This document shows positions 51,192 to 59,341 of a stretch of 64,000 nt of DNA, in pieces. The stretch is taken from NCBI GenBank assembly GCA_003222155.1, contig QHUU01000057.1, positions 1 to 64,000 on the forward strand. Reading direction: 5' to 3'. The position numbers were made by a program, and so were the translations under genes. How positions within the stretch are numbered: position 1 is the stretch's first letter; each line of letters begins with the position of its first letter. Below the pieces are notes generated by a model, which searched no databases, had not been told where the DNA came from, and worked only from the letters and a program-made list of their open reading frames with translations. The stretch is from Gemmatimonadota bacterium (GTDB lineage: Bacteria; Gemmatimonadota; Gemmatimonadetes; Gemmatimonadales; GWC2-71-9).

Positions 51192-51220
51192 GATTTAGTT
51201 ACTGAACGGTCAGTAAGTAA
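51192..51220 (-). promoter_or_regulatory. Promoter of the tetR-efflux operon
   Basis: On the minus strand TTACTT (51215-51220), a 17-bp spacer and TAAATC (51192-51197) form a likely promoter upstream of the tetR GTG. The TetR-type palindrome (51199-51216) fills the spacer. Confidence 0.5.
51199..51216. promoter_or_regulatory. TetR-type operator, perfect 7-bp inverted repeat
   Basis: TTACTGA-ACGG-TCAGTAA lies 20 nt upstream of the tetR start, between the predicted -35 and -10 boxes. Its symmetry and position fit autorepression by the adjacent TetR protein. Confidence 0.7.
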
Positions 51221-51294
51221 GTCCGGTTCCACACGCCAGTCAAGGGGCCCGGTCAGTTACGGCGGTTGGTAGCAACCTACTGATTATCAACCGG

Positions 51295-51792
51295 TTATGT
51301 GGCTGTCTGGCGATAGAACACGATCAGCCCGGTGCTGGGCGGCTGCGCGCCCACCTGGCGGAGCAGCGTCACGAGCTGGCCGCGATGGTAGGAGGAGTGG
51401 TCCACCGCGTGCCGAAACATCTGGCGAAACGTGTGCACGTACGCTCCGCCGGTACTCGGCTTCACCACCAGTGTGTCGTCCAGCCGGTGCTCGCCCAGCC
51501 CCGCGAGGAACGCTCCGCGCTCCGCCTCGATCGTCTCCCAGCGCGCGCGGACCGCCGCGAGCGTCGCCAGGTCTTTCCCCTGCGGCACCGCGGGGTTCGC
51601 CCTGCCGAGCCAGCGGCTGAGCCACAGGTCCTCGGCCCACACGATATGACACACGGTGCCGTGAATCCCGCCGTGACTGCTCTTGAGATCCCGGAAGTAC
51701 GGTTCGGCGGGCAGCCGCTCGAGCGCCGCGAAGCACTGGCGGTTGGCCCACGCGTTGTACGTGAACAGCTCCCGCACCTCGGCGACATCCAT
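51295..51792 (-). CDS. DinB-family protein
   Basis: The product has 165 residues. The four-helix DinB/YfiT fold is indicated by ELFTYNAWANRQCFAAL, HGGIHGTVCHIVWAEDLWLS and TFRQMFRHAVDHSSYHRGQL. The three metal-binding histidines are in HGTVCHIV (His of the second helix) and HAVDHSSYHRG. Such proteins are metal-dependent enzymes, often thiol transferases, but their substrates are mostly unknown. It follows the nucleotidyltransferase gene after 1 nt and precedes the TetR operon. Confidence 0.85.
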   Translation of the reverse strand: MDVAEVRELFTYNAWANRQCFAALERLPAEPYFRDLKSSHGGIHGTVCHIVWAEDLWLSRWLGRANPAVPQGKDLATLAAVRARWETIEAERGAFLAGLGEHRLDDTLVVKPSTGGAYVHTFRQMFRHAVDHSSYHRGQLVTLLRQVGAQPPSTGLIVFYRQTAT

Positions 51793-51793
51793 G

Positions 51794-52783
51794 CTACGTG
51801 GCGGGTGCCAACTCCCCGGCGTCGAGCACGCTCGCCTGCACCGTCCTGCCCTCGATGACCTGATCGTCCCCGATCACCGAATCGTGCACCGTGCTGCGGA
51901 CCACGCGCACGTTCCTGCCGAGGATGCTGTTGGTGATCGTGCTCTCCGTGACGTGACTCCCCGCCTCGAGCGACACGTTCGGCCCCACCGTGGCGTCGTG
52001 GATCTGCACGCCGTCCTCGATGTAGACCGGGGGGACGATGGTGCAGCGCGGACACGGGCCCGTGGGGAGCCGGACCCGGCCGTTGTCGAGCAGGTGCCGG
52101 TTGGTCTCGAGCAGCGTGTCCACTTTGCCGCAGTCGTACCAGCCGCGCACCGGCGCCGTAAGCAGCCGCCGGCCGTGGTCCACCATGTACTGGAACGCGT
52201 CGGTGAGATAGTACTCGCCGCCCTTGCCCGGAGGCTGCGTCAATACGTGGGCGATGCCGTCGAACAACGTCTTCCAGTCCCGCACGTACTGCAGCCCGAT
52301 GTTCGCGAGCCGCGAGACCGGCGTGCTCGGCTTCTCGACGATGCGCTGCATGTAGCCCTGCGCGTCGGTCACGATCACCCCGAACCGCTGGTAGTCCTCG
52401 ACCTCTTTCGCCCAGATGATCCCGTCCGCGTCCACCCGCTCGACGAGCGACAGGTCGGCCTCGAACAGAGTGTCCACGAAGATGATGAGGACCGGGGAGT
52501 CCACGAACGGCCGCGCCAGGTTGATGGCGCCGGCGGTGCCGTCGAGCGTCTTTTGCTCGACGAAGGTCGCCTTGACGTCGTAGTGCTCGACCACGTACCG
52601 CTCGACGACATTTTTCAGATGTCCCGTGATGACGATGATCTCGTCGACGTCGAGGGGCTTCACCGCGTCCATCACGTAGTCCATCACCGGTCGGCCCGCG
52701 ACCCGCACCAGCGGCTTGGGGACCCGCTTGGTGAGCGGCAACAGCCGTGTGCCTTTGCCGGCGAGCGGCACGATCACTTTCAC
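51794..52783 (-). CDS. Sugar-1-phosphate nucleotidyltransferase with left-handed beta-helix tail
   Basis: The product has 329 residues from GTG 52781-52783. The N-terminal Rossmann-like domain has PLAGKGTRLLPLTKRVPKPL (nucleotide and phosphate binding), GTAGAINLA and FVDTLFEADL (metal Asp). The C-terminal part has hexapeptide turns (VYIEDGVQIHDATVGPNVSL) of a left-handed beta-helix. It resembles glucose-1-phosphate thymidylyl- or mannose-1-phosphate guanylyltransferases; the sugar is not determined. It overlaps the cupin gene (GTGA), suggesting a common pathway for a surface glycan. Confidence 0.86.
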   Translation of the reverse strand: MKVIVPLAGKGTRLLPLTKRVPKPLVRVAGRPVMDYVMDAVKPLDVDEIIVITGHLKNVVERYVVEHYDVKATFVEQKTLDGTAGAINLARPFVDSPVLIIFVDTLFEADLSLVERVDADGIIWAKEVEDYQRFGVIVTDAQGYMQRIVEKPSTPVSRLANIGLQYVRDWKTLFDGIAHVLTQPPGKGGEYYLTDAFQYMVDHGRRLLTAPVRGWYDCGKVDTLLETNRHLLDNGRVRLPTGPCPRCTIVPPVYIEDGVQIHDATVGPNVSLEAGSHVTESTITNSILGRNVRVVRSTVHDSVIGDDQVIEGRTVQASVLDAGELAPAT

Positions 52784-53133
52784 GGCACCCTCCCGTAGCG
52801 GTCTTTCAGCCGCACCACGTCGTCGATCTCGGGTGTGGACGCCTCGAGCAGATCGGTGGCCGTGACGGCCTCGAATTGGTGGATCAGCTTGGGCTCGATG
52901 TGGAACGCCTGCCCCTGCGCCATGCGCCGCTCGGAGAGCTGCTCGTCCCGCTGCAGGCGCAGGATGATCTCGCCAGCGAGCACGTAGATCGACTCGTCCT
53001 TCTTGTTGTGGTACTGCAACGACAGCACGTGCCCGGGCTCGATGTGCAGGATCTTCCCGACGTACCGGTCGGTGCGGGCCCAGATCAGCTCGTGGCCCCA
53101 GGGCTTGGGGACGCGGTAGGGGAGGTCGGTCAC
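52780..53133 (-). CDS. Cupin, mannose-6-phosphate isomerase type II-like
   Basis: The product has 117 residues from GTG 53131-53133. KPWGHELIWART is the conserved start of the C-terminal cupin of mannose-6-phosphate isomerases and GDP-mannose pyrophosphorylases, followed by LQYHNKKDESIYVLAGEI (metal-binding His/Glu) and EPKLIHQFEAV. The preceding nucleotidyltransferase makes sense as its partner, suggesting GDP-mannose-type sugar supply. A longer start would add arginine-rich sequence from the heptamer element upstream, so it was not used. Confidence 0.82.
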   Translation of the reverse strand: MTDLPYRVPKPWGHELIWARTDRYVGKILHIEPGHVLSLQYHNKKDESIYVLAGEIILRLQRDEQLSERRMAQGQAFHIEPKLIHQFEAVTATDLLEASTPEIDDVVRLKDRYGRVP

Positions 53134-53144
53134 GAAACACCCCG

Positions 53145-53263
53145 AACGCGGAACGCGGACGTGTGAACGCGGAACGCGGAACGCGGAACGCGGAGCGGGC
53201 AACCGGGCGTCCTGGCGCGCGACCTCGCTTTTCTGTTCCGCGTTCCGACTTCCGACTTCCGCG
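53145..53263. repeat. Large AACGCGG heptamer hairpin element
   Basis: Seven heptamers in register (53145-53193; AACGCGG with one ACGTGTG variant) face TTCCGCG, TTCCGAC, TTCCGAC and TTCCGCG (53236-53263). The region lies between the polyferredoxin stop and the cupin start. It is a longer relative of the element at 33072-33147, with the same units and the same position directly after a stop codon. Confidence 0.85.
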
Positions 53264-53266
53264 TTC

Positions 53267-53836
53267 TCATGGGACCAGGCTCAGCCTGAGCGACGATGGC
53301 GACGTGACGCACGCCGTCACACACACCCCGCACCCCACGCATCCCTCCGGCCGGATCACGGGCCGGCCCCCGGCATCGAGTGCCAGCGCCTTCTCGCCCA
53401 CCGGACAGGCCCGCGCGCACACGCCGCACGCCACCCCCTGGAACGTGATGCAGCGCTCGGGATCGAGCTCGAGCACGCCCATGTGCACCTCGTCCCAGCC
53501 GCCGGGCGGCGGCACCAGGGCGCCGGTCTCGCACGCGCGGGCGCAGGGCATTTCCGCGCACACCACGCAGGCCTGGATCCCGGGATCGATGATCGGCGTG
53601 CCGGCGGCAAGGCCCGCCGCCGGCGGCGCCTTGATGATCGCCTGCACCGGGCACACCGCGATACAGTCGCCGCAGCGCGTGCACGAGGCCAGGAAGCTGA
53701 TCTCGTCCGCCGCGCCGGGGGGCCGGAAGTAGCGCCGCGGCGCCACGCGGCGCTCGGTGCGCACGGTCACCTCGTGCAGCAGCCGGCCGAACGCGTCGCG
53801 GAAGAACCCGCGGCGATCGTGCGCGCGCGTGTCCAT
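53267..53836 (-). CDS. Four-cluster ferredoxin (MauM/NapG-like)
   Basis: The product has 189 residues from ATG 53834-53836, overlapping the M1 peptidase stop by one base. It holds four Cys-rich clusters: SCTRCGDCIAVCP, CVVCAEMPCARACETGAL, CITFQGVACGVCARACP and CVGCGVCVTACV, each typical of a 4Fe-4S site. This spacing matches the MauM/NapG family of electron-transfer ferredoxins. The RRGFFRDAF segment at the N-terminus resembles a weak export or docking region. No partner oxidoreductase gene is adjacent, so its electron donor and acceptor are unknown. Confidence 0.88.
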   Translation of the reverse strand: MDTRAHDRRGFFRDAFGRLLHEVTVRTERRVAPRRYFRPPGAADEISFLASCTRCGDCIAVCPVQAIIKAPPAAGLAAGTPIIDPGIQACVVCAEMPCARACETGALVPPPGGWDEVHMGVLELDPERCITFQGVACGVCARACPVGEKALALDAGGRPVIRPEGCVGCGVCVTACVTSPSSLRLSLVP

Positions 53837-56787
53837 CAGAAGCTCGGGGACAGGCTCACCTGCCACCGGAACGCGAACCGCGCCCTTCCCGAGACGCTGT
53901 CGGCGGCGAACTGGAAGGGAGCCACCACGAGCGGCACCTCGAACCGCAGCGTCCAGCCGAGGTCGCGCAACTGATGGCGGCTCACGAGGCCGAGCCCTCC
54001 TTCGTAGAGAAACGTGGACGCGCGACCCCGCTTGGTCGCCGGCACGGCGAGCGTGTCCACGAGACCGGCGTCGGCGAAGCCCATGAGGGATGCCTCCCGC
54101 AGGAATCCATGGTCGCGTCGCCCCAGGGAGCGCGTCAGCTCGCCGTTCACGCTCACCGCCCATCGCCCGCCGAGGTCGCGGCGGAACGCCCGCAGATTGG
54201 CGTTCCCCGGCGCATGGTAGTAGAAGTCCGGCCGCAGGAACAGGGCGCCCTGACTCCGCAGGAATGGGTCGCCGAAGGTCTCGTACGGATCCGCCCCCGC
54301 GACGGGAATGCGCCGTTGCCGCACCGCCGGCGAGCCCCCGGTGTAGGCGCCGGCGAACAGGCGCAGCCCCAGCGTCGTCCGGGCCCAGAACGGCGTCCGC
54401 ACGCTTGCCTCCCCGGTGAATCGACCGAAACCCTCGAAGTCGTAGCGGGTGGCCGAGACGATTCCCCGCGACGGGTTCGAGTACACCACGCCCCCCCGGG
54501 CGACGAAGCGGGCGTGCAACGCGGTCGCGCCATGCCGCGTGGTGGTCGCCCACCACGGCCCCACCTCGACGCTGCCGGCGTCGTCCCACAGCCCCCGGTC
54601 GAGGTAGCCGAGCTCGGTGGTCGCCATCCACAGGGCGTCGAACCCGACGTGGGGGTCGGCGCCGAAGTCCAGATGCTGGCGCAGCGAGCGATCCACGGAG
54701 AGCTTCGCCCCGGCGCGTCCCTCCGCCGACCACGCCGCGACGCTCGTCTCGGTGCGGGGCGCCGCGTGCCCGATAGAATTGCCCCAGCGGCCGTAGAAGC
54801 CGAAGCGGTTGGTGGCGCCGGGGCCGGTGGCGAGGGCGGCCAGCAGCAGGCCGCGGTCGTAGCTGCCGAGATAGTTGGAACGCTCGCGCAGGCCGACCGT
54901 GAAGCCGCCGAAGCTGTTCGACCAGGCGACGGGCAGCCAGGCGCGCACCAACCGGTCCCGCCGCGCGGTCTCCCGCGTGGGGTCGTCCAGCCGAAAAGTC
55001 CACGCACCGCGCCCCACGAGTGCCCGTGGCTCGCGGTTGTTCAGCAGGTCGAAATCGTGCGTGCGTCCCCGGGGGTCGAGCACGAGGCGCCCGGGCCGCG
55101 CGGCACTCACGAACGCGACCCGCTCCTCCGCGGGCTCGCCCGTCGCCCGGGCGTAGATCGTGTCGGCGTCGCCGATCTCCACCGGCAGCCGGCCCTCGCC
55201 CCGTCGCTCGATCGTGACCACGGTGCGCCACCGGCCGTCGGCGAGATGGTGCCGCTCGACGCGCTTCAGGCGGTAGTCGAACAACGGCGTGGCGTGCAGC
55301 CACTCGCCGAACAGCCATTTCAGGTTCCGCCCCGACACGTCCTCGGCGACCTCACGCAGCGCGTCCTCGTCCACGTGCTTCAGCCTCCAGCGGGCAAAGT
55401 AGGCCCGCAGGATGCGCCGCATCGTCTCGTCCCCCACCACGTAGCGCAGCTCCTCGTAGAACAGCTGCGCCTTCGAATAGACCATGGCGTTGTAGGTGGT
55501 GAAGTCGCGGTACTGCTCGCCCGGAAACGACACCGGCTCGCTCCAGCGCTCCAGGTCGAGCCACAGGACCTCGGGCTCGAGCCCGTCATACGCCGGCGGC
55601 CCGCCGTGCGTCTCGAAGAACCAGCCGGTCTGGAAGCTCGTGAACCCCTCGTCGAGCCAGCCCTCGCGCCACTCGTTGTTCGCGAGCTGCCCCATGGTGT
55701 ACTGGTGGCCGGCTTCGTGCACGATCAGGCCGAGCCCGGCGCTGCCGTCCATGATCATCATGGGGAACTCGGTGCCGCCGCCCTCGATGCGGTGCACGTT
55801 GGTGAGCTGCGGCCACTGGTAGGTGCCGTACAGGGAGTCGAGCCACGCGAGGGCGGTGACCGTATTGCGGAGCGCGACGCCGTTCCCCCACGTGGCGCGG
55901 TCCTCGGGCAGATACAGCACGCGCACCACTGCGTCGCCGGAGCGGCCCTGCTCGTAGCGGTACTGCGGGTTCAGGGAGAACGCGAAGTGATGCACGCGCT
56001 CGGCCCGGAAGCGGACACACTTCCGTCCCGCGCCGACCCGCATCCCCGCGCACCCGGACGCGGCGAGCGGGGAGCGGTACCAGGCACGCTGATAATCCAC
56101 CTGCAGGCCGGGATCCGCCTTCGCCTTCTCCCAGCCGGGGTCGCCCTCCACCGGAACGCCGGTGGCGCCGATGACCTGATCGTCGGGGAGATCGAGCGTC
56201 ACATCGTACGTCGCGAACTCGCCGTAGAACTCTCCCGCGGGATAGAGCGGATGGTCCTCCCATCCGTATTTGTCGTACACCACGACTTTCGGATACCACT
56301 GCGCGAAGTCGAAGCGCCGGCCCTGACGCCCCTGGCGCCGCGGCAGCGTCGAGAGACGCGCCTGCCATTCGATTTCGACCACGAGCGAATCGCCGGGCAC
56401 GAGCGGCCGGGCGAGCGTCCAGTGTGCGATGGTCGAGTCGGGCGCGTACGGGTAGTCGGGTCGCAGCGCCCGGCCCAGGAGCGTGGCGGCCGTGATGCGC
56501 TCGAACGCGTAGTCCGGATCCCCGAGATGCTGAAACCGCTCGCGCCCCTCGGCCGAGTCGGCCGCGGCCCAGCGCGACCCCGGCCGGAACGCGTTCAGGT
56601 ACTGATGTACGTAGAAGTCGCGCAGCGTGGTCGAGGAGCGGTTGACGTAACCGATCCGCTCCCGCCCCGTGAGCACGCCGGTCGGCTCGTCGAGGGAGGC
56701 GGTGATGCGGTAGCTGACTTGCTGCTGCCAGTAGCCCGTCGTGTCGCGGGCCAGAAGAAGAAGAAACAGGGACGCGAGCGATGGCAT
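53836..56787 (-). CDS. M1-family metallopeptidase fused to a C-terminal outer-membrane-like beta-barrel
   Basis: The product has 983 residues from ATG 56785-56787, with a signal peptide (LASLFLLLLARD). The gluzincin site HEAGH (His357, Glu358, His361) is followed 18 residues later by Glu380 in WLDEGFTS, the M1 pattern. The upstream IEGGGTEFPMM is the aminopeptidase-type motif. Residues about 590-983 form a run of amphipathic strands ending in WQVSLSPSF, with a terminal Phe like BAM substrates. Such a fusion would place the peptidase on the cell surface. A TAGCTT box lies 10 nt upstream of the ATG. Confidence 0.85.
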   Translation of the reverse strand: MPSLASLFLLLLARDTTGYWQQQVSYRITASLDEPTGVLTGRERIGYVNRSSTTLRDFYVHQYLNAFRPGSRWAAADSAEGRERFQHLGDPDYAFERITAATLLGRALRPDYPYAPDSTIAHWTLARPLVPGDSLVVEIEWQARLSTLPRRQGRQGRRFDFAQWYPKVVVYDKYGWEDHPLYPAGEFYGEFATYDVTLDLPDDQVIGATGVPVEGDPGWEKAKADPGLQVDYQRAWYRSPLAASGCAGMRVGAGRKCVRFRAERVHHFAFSLNPQYRYEQGRSGDAVVRVLYLPEDRATWGNGVALRNTVTALAWLDSLYGTYQWPQLTNVHRIEGGGTEFPMMIMDGSAGLGLIVHEAGHQYTMGQLANNEWREGWLDEGFTSFQTGWFFETHGGPPAYDGLEPEVLWLDLERWSEPVSFPGEQYRDFTTYNAMVYSKAQLFYEELRYVVGDETMRRILRAYFARWRLKHVDEDALREVAEDVSGRNLKWLFGEWLHATPLFDYRLKRVERHHLADGRWRTVVTIERRGEGRLPVEIGDADTIYARATGEPAEERVAFVSAARPGRLVLDPRGRTHDFDLLNNREPRALVGRGAWTFRLDDPTRETARRDRLVRAWLPVAWSNSFGGFTVGLRERSNYLGSYDRGLLLAALATGPGATNRFGFYGRWGNSIGHAAPRTETSVAAWSAEGRAGAKLSVDRSLRQHLDFGADPHVGFDALWMATTELGYLDRGLWDDAGSVEVGPWWATTTRHGATALHARFVARGGVVYSNPSRGIVSATRYDFEGFGRFTGEASVRTPFWARTTLGLRLFAGAYTGGSPAVRQRRIPVAGADPYETFGDPFLRSQGALFLRPDFYYHAPGNANLRAFRRDLGGRWAVSVNGELTRSLGRRDHGFLREASLMGFADAGLVDTLAVPATKRGRASTFLYEGGLGLVSRHQLRDLGWTLRFEVPLVVAPFQFAADSVSGRARFAFRWQVSLSPSF

Positions 56788-56930
56788 AGGGATCGGGAAG
56801 CTACACAGCAAGGAGCGCGCCGGGGAGGTCGCGCGCGATTGCGATGTCGAGCGCGCGATTCGGGCGCCGGTCGGGCGAGCGACGCCGGGCATCTTGGCCC
56901 GCCGTCCCAAACCTCGACCAAGGAGTTGCC

Positions 56931-58166
56931 ATGCTGTCCCATACCGCACGCCTGGCCGCACCCGCGGCACTCGCCCTGCTCGTGGGCGGGCTCGCCTGTT
57001 CCGATCACACGCCGGGCACGGGACCCGAGCCCGGCAACCGCGCCGGATCGCCTGGTGCCGCGCCCCCCGCTGCCCCCGCTCCGCCGGAGCAGCTGGCGCG
57101 CGGACTCGCGCTCGCGCTGGGCGACCCCGCATTCCGCGCTCGCGTACGCGCCGAGCTCGCTCGCTCGCCGTACCGCGAGCACAAGTTGCCATTCCAGCGG
57201 TTCCTCGCGGCCGAGGGCGGGGTCGCCCTCGCGGCGCTGGCGCGCGGCACCGGGCGGGCCGCGAGCGCGCTCGCGCGCGAGGCCGACGGCACCATGCCGC
57301 TCGAGATGTACCTGCCCGTGCCGGCGCACGCCCGAGCCTGGACCGGGGGTCCCGACGTGCTCGTCGCCACGGCGATCGGCGACCACGACGTGCCGGTGGC
57401 GTTCGACGTGCACGGCAACCGCCGGCTGCTCGACCCCGAGCGTCCGCCCGCGACCCCCGTCATCGCGGTGGTCCCCGTCGAGACCGATTTTTCGACCAAG
57501 CCCTCTCCGCTGATCGCGTGCCTCGAGTATTGCGGCGGGGATGGGGGCGGGGGCGGGGGCGGCTCCCCTCCTCCGCCATCGCCGGGCCTGTACATGACCA
57601 AGGCCCATTTCGTGGATGATTTTGAAGGTTGGTTGAAAGGCAGCCCCGAATTTGAGGTCCACATCCTCGGCCAGAAGGGGCAGACGGACTCGCTCACCGA
57701 CTACCAGTGTGCCGGCGAGAAGCAGCTCGCGCCCTACAACTTCGACCAGAACGACCTCGACTGGAGCGGCAGCGTGATGTTGTTCAGCCAGGCTCAGCTC
57801 GACGCCTACAACGCCGCTCATCCGGGCCAGAACGTCCGCGTGTTCGTGGTGGAGGACGACGACACGGCGTGCGAGATCAAGGCGAACCGCGACAACGTCG
57901 GGAATCTGTTCAAGGCGGTGGACGACGCGTACAAGGCCGTCACCGCCGGCAACCAGAAGAGCAATACCCTCGTCAAGCTGTTCACGCGGGCGAACGCGTT
58001 CCAGAAGCTGTTGGCGGCGGTCGCGTCGTTTTTCAATACCAACGACGAACTGGTCGGGAACGCGGTCGAGGACGGCGTGGTGGGAACGACGTATCCCGGA
58101 TACAACTGGATCGTGAAGGGTGACAACACCGTGACCAACGGCTGGATCAAACTCGAGATGAAGTGA
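56931..58166 (+). CDS. Putative lipoprotein with Gly/Pro linker
   Basis: The product has 411 residues from ATG 56931 (AAGGAG upstream). The lipobox is LVGGLAC with Cys23. An N-terminal domain (about 45-190) contains FQRFLAAEGGVALAALARG and MYLPVPAHARAWTGGPDVL, then a GGDGGGGGGG-SPPPP linker, then a second domain (FVDDFEGWLKGSPEFEVHIL ... WIVKGDNTVTNGWIKLEM). The linker DNA contains four G-runs of four to five in a row, a G-quadruplex-type sequence. I do not recognise either domain with certainty. Likely outer-membrane or surface attached. Confidence 0.68.
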   Translation: MLSHTARLAAPAALALLVGGLACSDHTPGTGPEPGNRAGSPGAAPPAAPAPPEQLARGLALALGDPAFRARVRAELARSPYREHKLPFQRFLAAEGGVALAALARGTGRAASALAREADGTMPLEMYLPVPAHARAWTGGPDVLVATAIGDHDVPVAFDVHGNRRLLDPERPPATPVIAVVPVETDFSTKPSPLIACLEYCGGDGGGGGGGSPPPPSPGLYMTKAHFVDDFEGWLKGSPEFEVHILGQKGQTDSLTDYQCAGEKQLAPYNFDQNDLDWSGSVMLFSQAQLDAYNAAHPGQNVRVFVVEDDDTACEIKANRDNVGNLFKAVDDAYKAVTAGNQKSNTLVKLFTRANAFQKLLAAVASFFNTNDELVGNAVEDGVVGTTYPGYNWIVKGDNTVTNGWIKLEMK

Positions 58167-58186
58167 CCGCCAACGCGGGAGGAACC

Positions 58187-58774
58187 ATGCGCATGCTCGC
58201 CGCACCTTGTGTCGCAGTCGGTCTCGCCGTAGCTCCAGGACCGGTATCGGGCCAATGGGGGATCGCGGCGGAGATCGGGGTCGCGCGCTTCGGGGGCTCC
58301 TCCCGCGACACCTCGGGCATCACGGTCGGACCGTACCGCCCCACGACGTTCGAGCTGCGCGTGGACCGTGGCTTCGGGCCCGCGCGCGTGGCGGTCGCCG
58401 TGATGTACGCGAAGACGGGAATCGCCGGCGAGCAGGCGGGCATGGCGCTCGTGCAGTACGACCTCGCGTCGTTCTGGGAGATCGCGCCGCAGCTGTCGTT
58501 CCGCCTGGCGCGCTTCGGGGCCGGCGTCGACGTGCGGGTCGAGGCGGGGCCCGCCGTCGAACGGTGGGACGTGGACGGCGCCCGCCGCACCCGCGTGGCT
58601 GCCCGCACGGCGGCCGCTCTGGAATGGCCGCTCGCCCAGGCGTTCACCGGCTCGCTGCGCGTCAGCGGCATCCTGAGCGGGTCCGTCTTCGACGCGGGCG
58701 AAACGCCGGCGGGCGTCGAGCGGCGTGCGACGCGACGCGTCGGCGTCGCCGTCGGCCTCAGGTATCGGCTGTAG
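58187..58774 (+). CDS. Small outer-membrane beta-barrel protein
   Basis: The product has 195 residues from ATG 58187, preceded by GGGAGGAACC. A signal peptide ends at GPVSGQ. Alternating amphipathic strands (TFELRVDRGFGPARVAVAVM, GAGVDVRVEAGPAVERW) and a C-terminal GVAVGLRYRL indicate a small barrel. It lies 20 nt after the lipoprotein gene on the same strand, so the two are probably co-transcribed. It converges with atpH (18 nt apart). Function unknown. Confidence 0.65.
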   Translation: MRMLAAPCVAVGLAVAPGPVSGQWGIAAEIGVARFGGSSRDTSGITVGPYRPTTFELRVDRGFGPARVAVAVMYAKTGIAGEQAGMALVQYDLASFWEIAPQLSFRLARFGAGVDVRVEAGPAVERWDVDGARRTRVAARTAAALEWPLAQAFTGSLRVSGILSGSVFDAGETPAGVERRATRRVGVAVGLRYRL

Positions 58775-58792
58775 CAGGGAAGACGGCGGCCG

Positions 58793-59341
58793 CTACTCCC
58801 CCGTGAGCATCTTCCGCCGTAGCACCGCCAGCCTGCGTTTGAGCGAGCCATCGTACACGCGGTCGCCCACCCGGACCACCACCCCTCCGATGATCCCGCG
58901 GTCCGCCCGGAAGTGGGCCCGCACGTCCTTGCCCAGGCCCGCGGTGAGGCGCTCCACGATCTGTTTCTCGAGCCGGGCGTCCGGCTGCTCGACGAGCACC
59001 ACGCCCGCGTGTACCCGGTCGAGCGTCGCGTCCACCAGCGCCTGGTACTCCTGCGCGATCTCGCCCAGCAGCCCCTGCCGGCCGCGCCGCACGACCGCCT
59101 GGAGAAACCGCACGAACTCGGGGGGGGTGACGTCCGCCAGGGCGCGCTCCAGCAGCGCCGCCTTGGCCGCCTTGGCCACCCGCGGCGAATCGAGCGCCAC
59201 CGCGATCCGCTCGTCCGCCTGCAGGGCGCCCGCCACCGCGTCGATCAGCCGGCCGTACAGCTCGACCGCCCCCTTGCCCCCTGCCTCGGCCGCGAGCAGC
59301 AGCGCCTCGGCGTAGTTGCGGGCGATCGTGGTGCTCTTCAC
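58793..59341 (-). CDS. atpH: ATP synthase F1 delta subunit
   Basis: The product has 182 residues. The N-terminal IARNYAEALLLAAEAGGKGAV and the C-terminal LEKQIVERLTAGLGKDV and RADRGIIGGVVVRVGDRVYDGS, near the end, are hallmark segments of OSCP/delta, which joins F1 to the b-subunit stalk. It starts inside the atpF stop (ATGA overlap). In most bacteria atpA, atpG, atpD and atpC follow here; instead the operon ends and a convergent barrel gene begins. A G8 tract (59120-59127) lies in the gene. Confidence 0.93.
   Translation of the reverse strand: MKSTTIARNYAEALLLAAEAGGKGAVELYGRLIDAVAGALQADERIAVALDSPRVAKAAKAALLERALADVTPPEFVRFLQAVVRRGRQGLLGEIAQEYQALVDATLDRVHAGVVLVEQPDARLEKQIVERLTAGLGKDVRAHFRADRGIIGGVVVRVGDRVYDGSLKRRLAVLRRKMLTGE

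Noticed and set aside
51250-51294. GGTTG/CAACC repeats downstream of the DinB gene as a terminator
   Set aside because: Short stems with several alternative pairings and no T-run.
53145-53263. Possible CRISPR array
   Set aside because: Units are 7 bp with no unique spacers and an inverted second half; no cas genes in the window.
53974-57513. 1179-residue plus-strand frame opposite the M1 peptidase
   Set aside because: Antisense shadow; the opposite frame has a complete HEAGH-x18-E peptidase signature.
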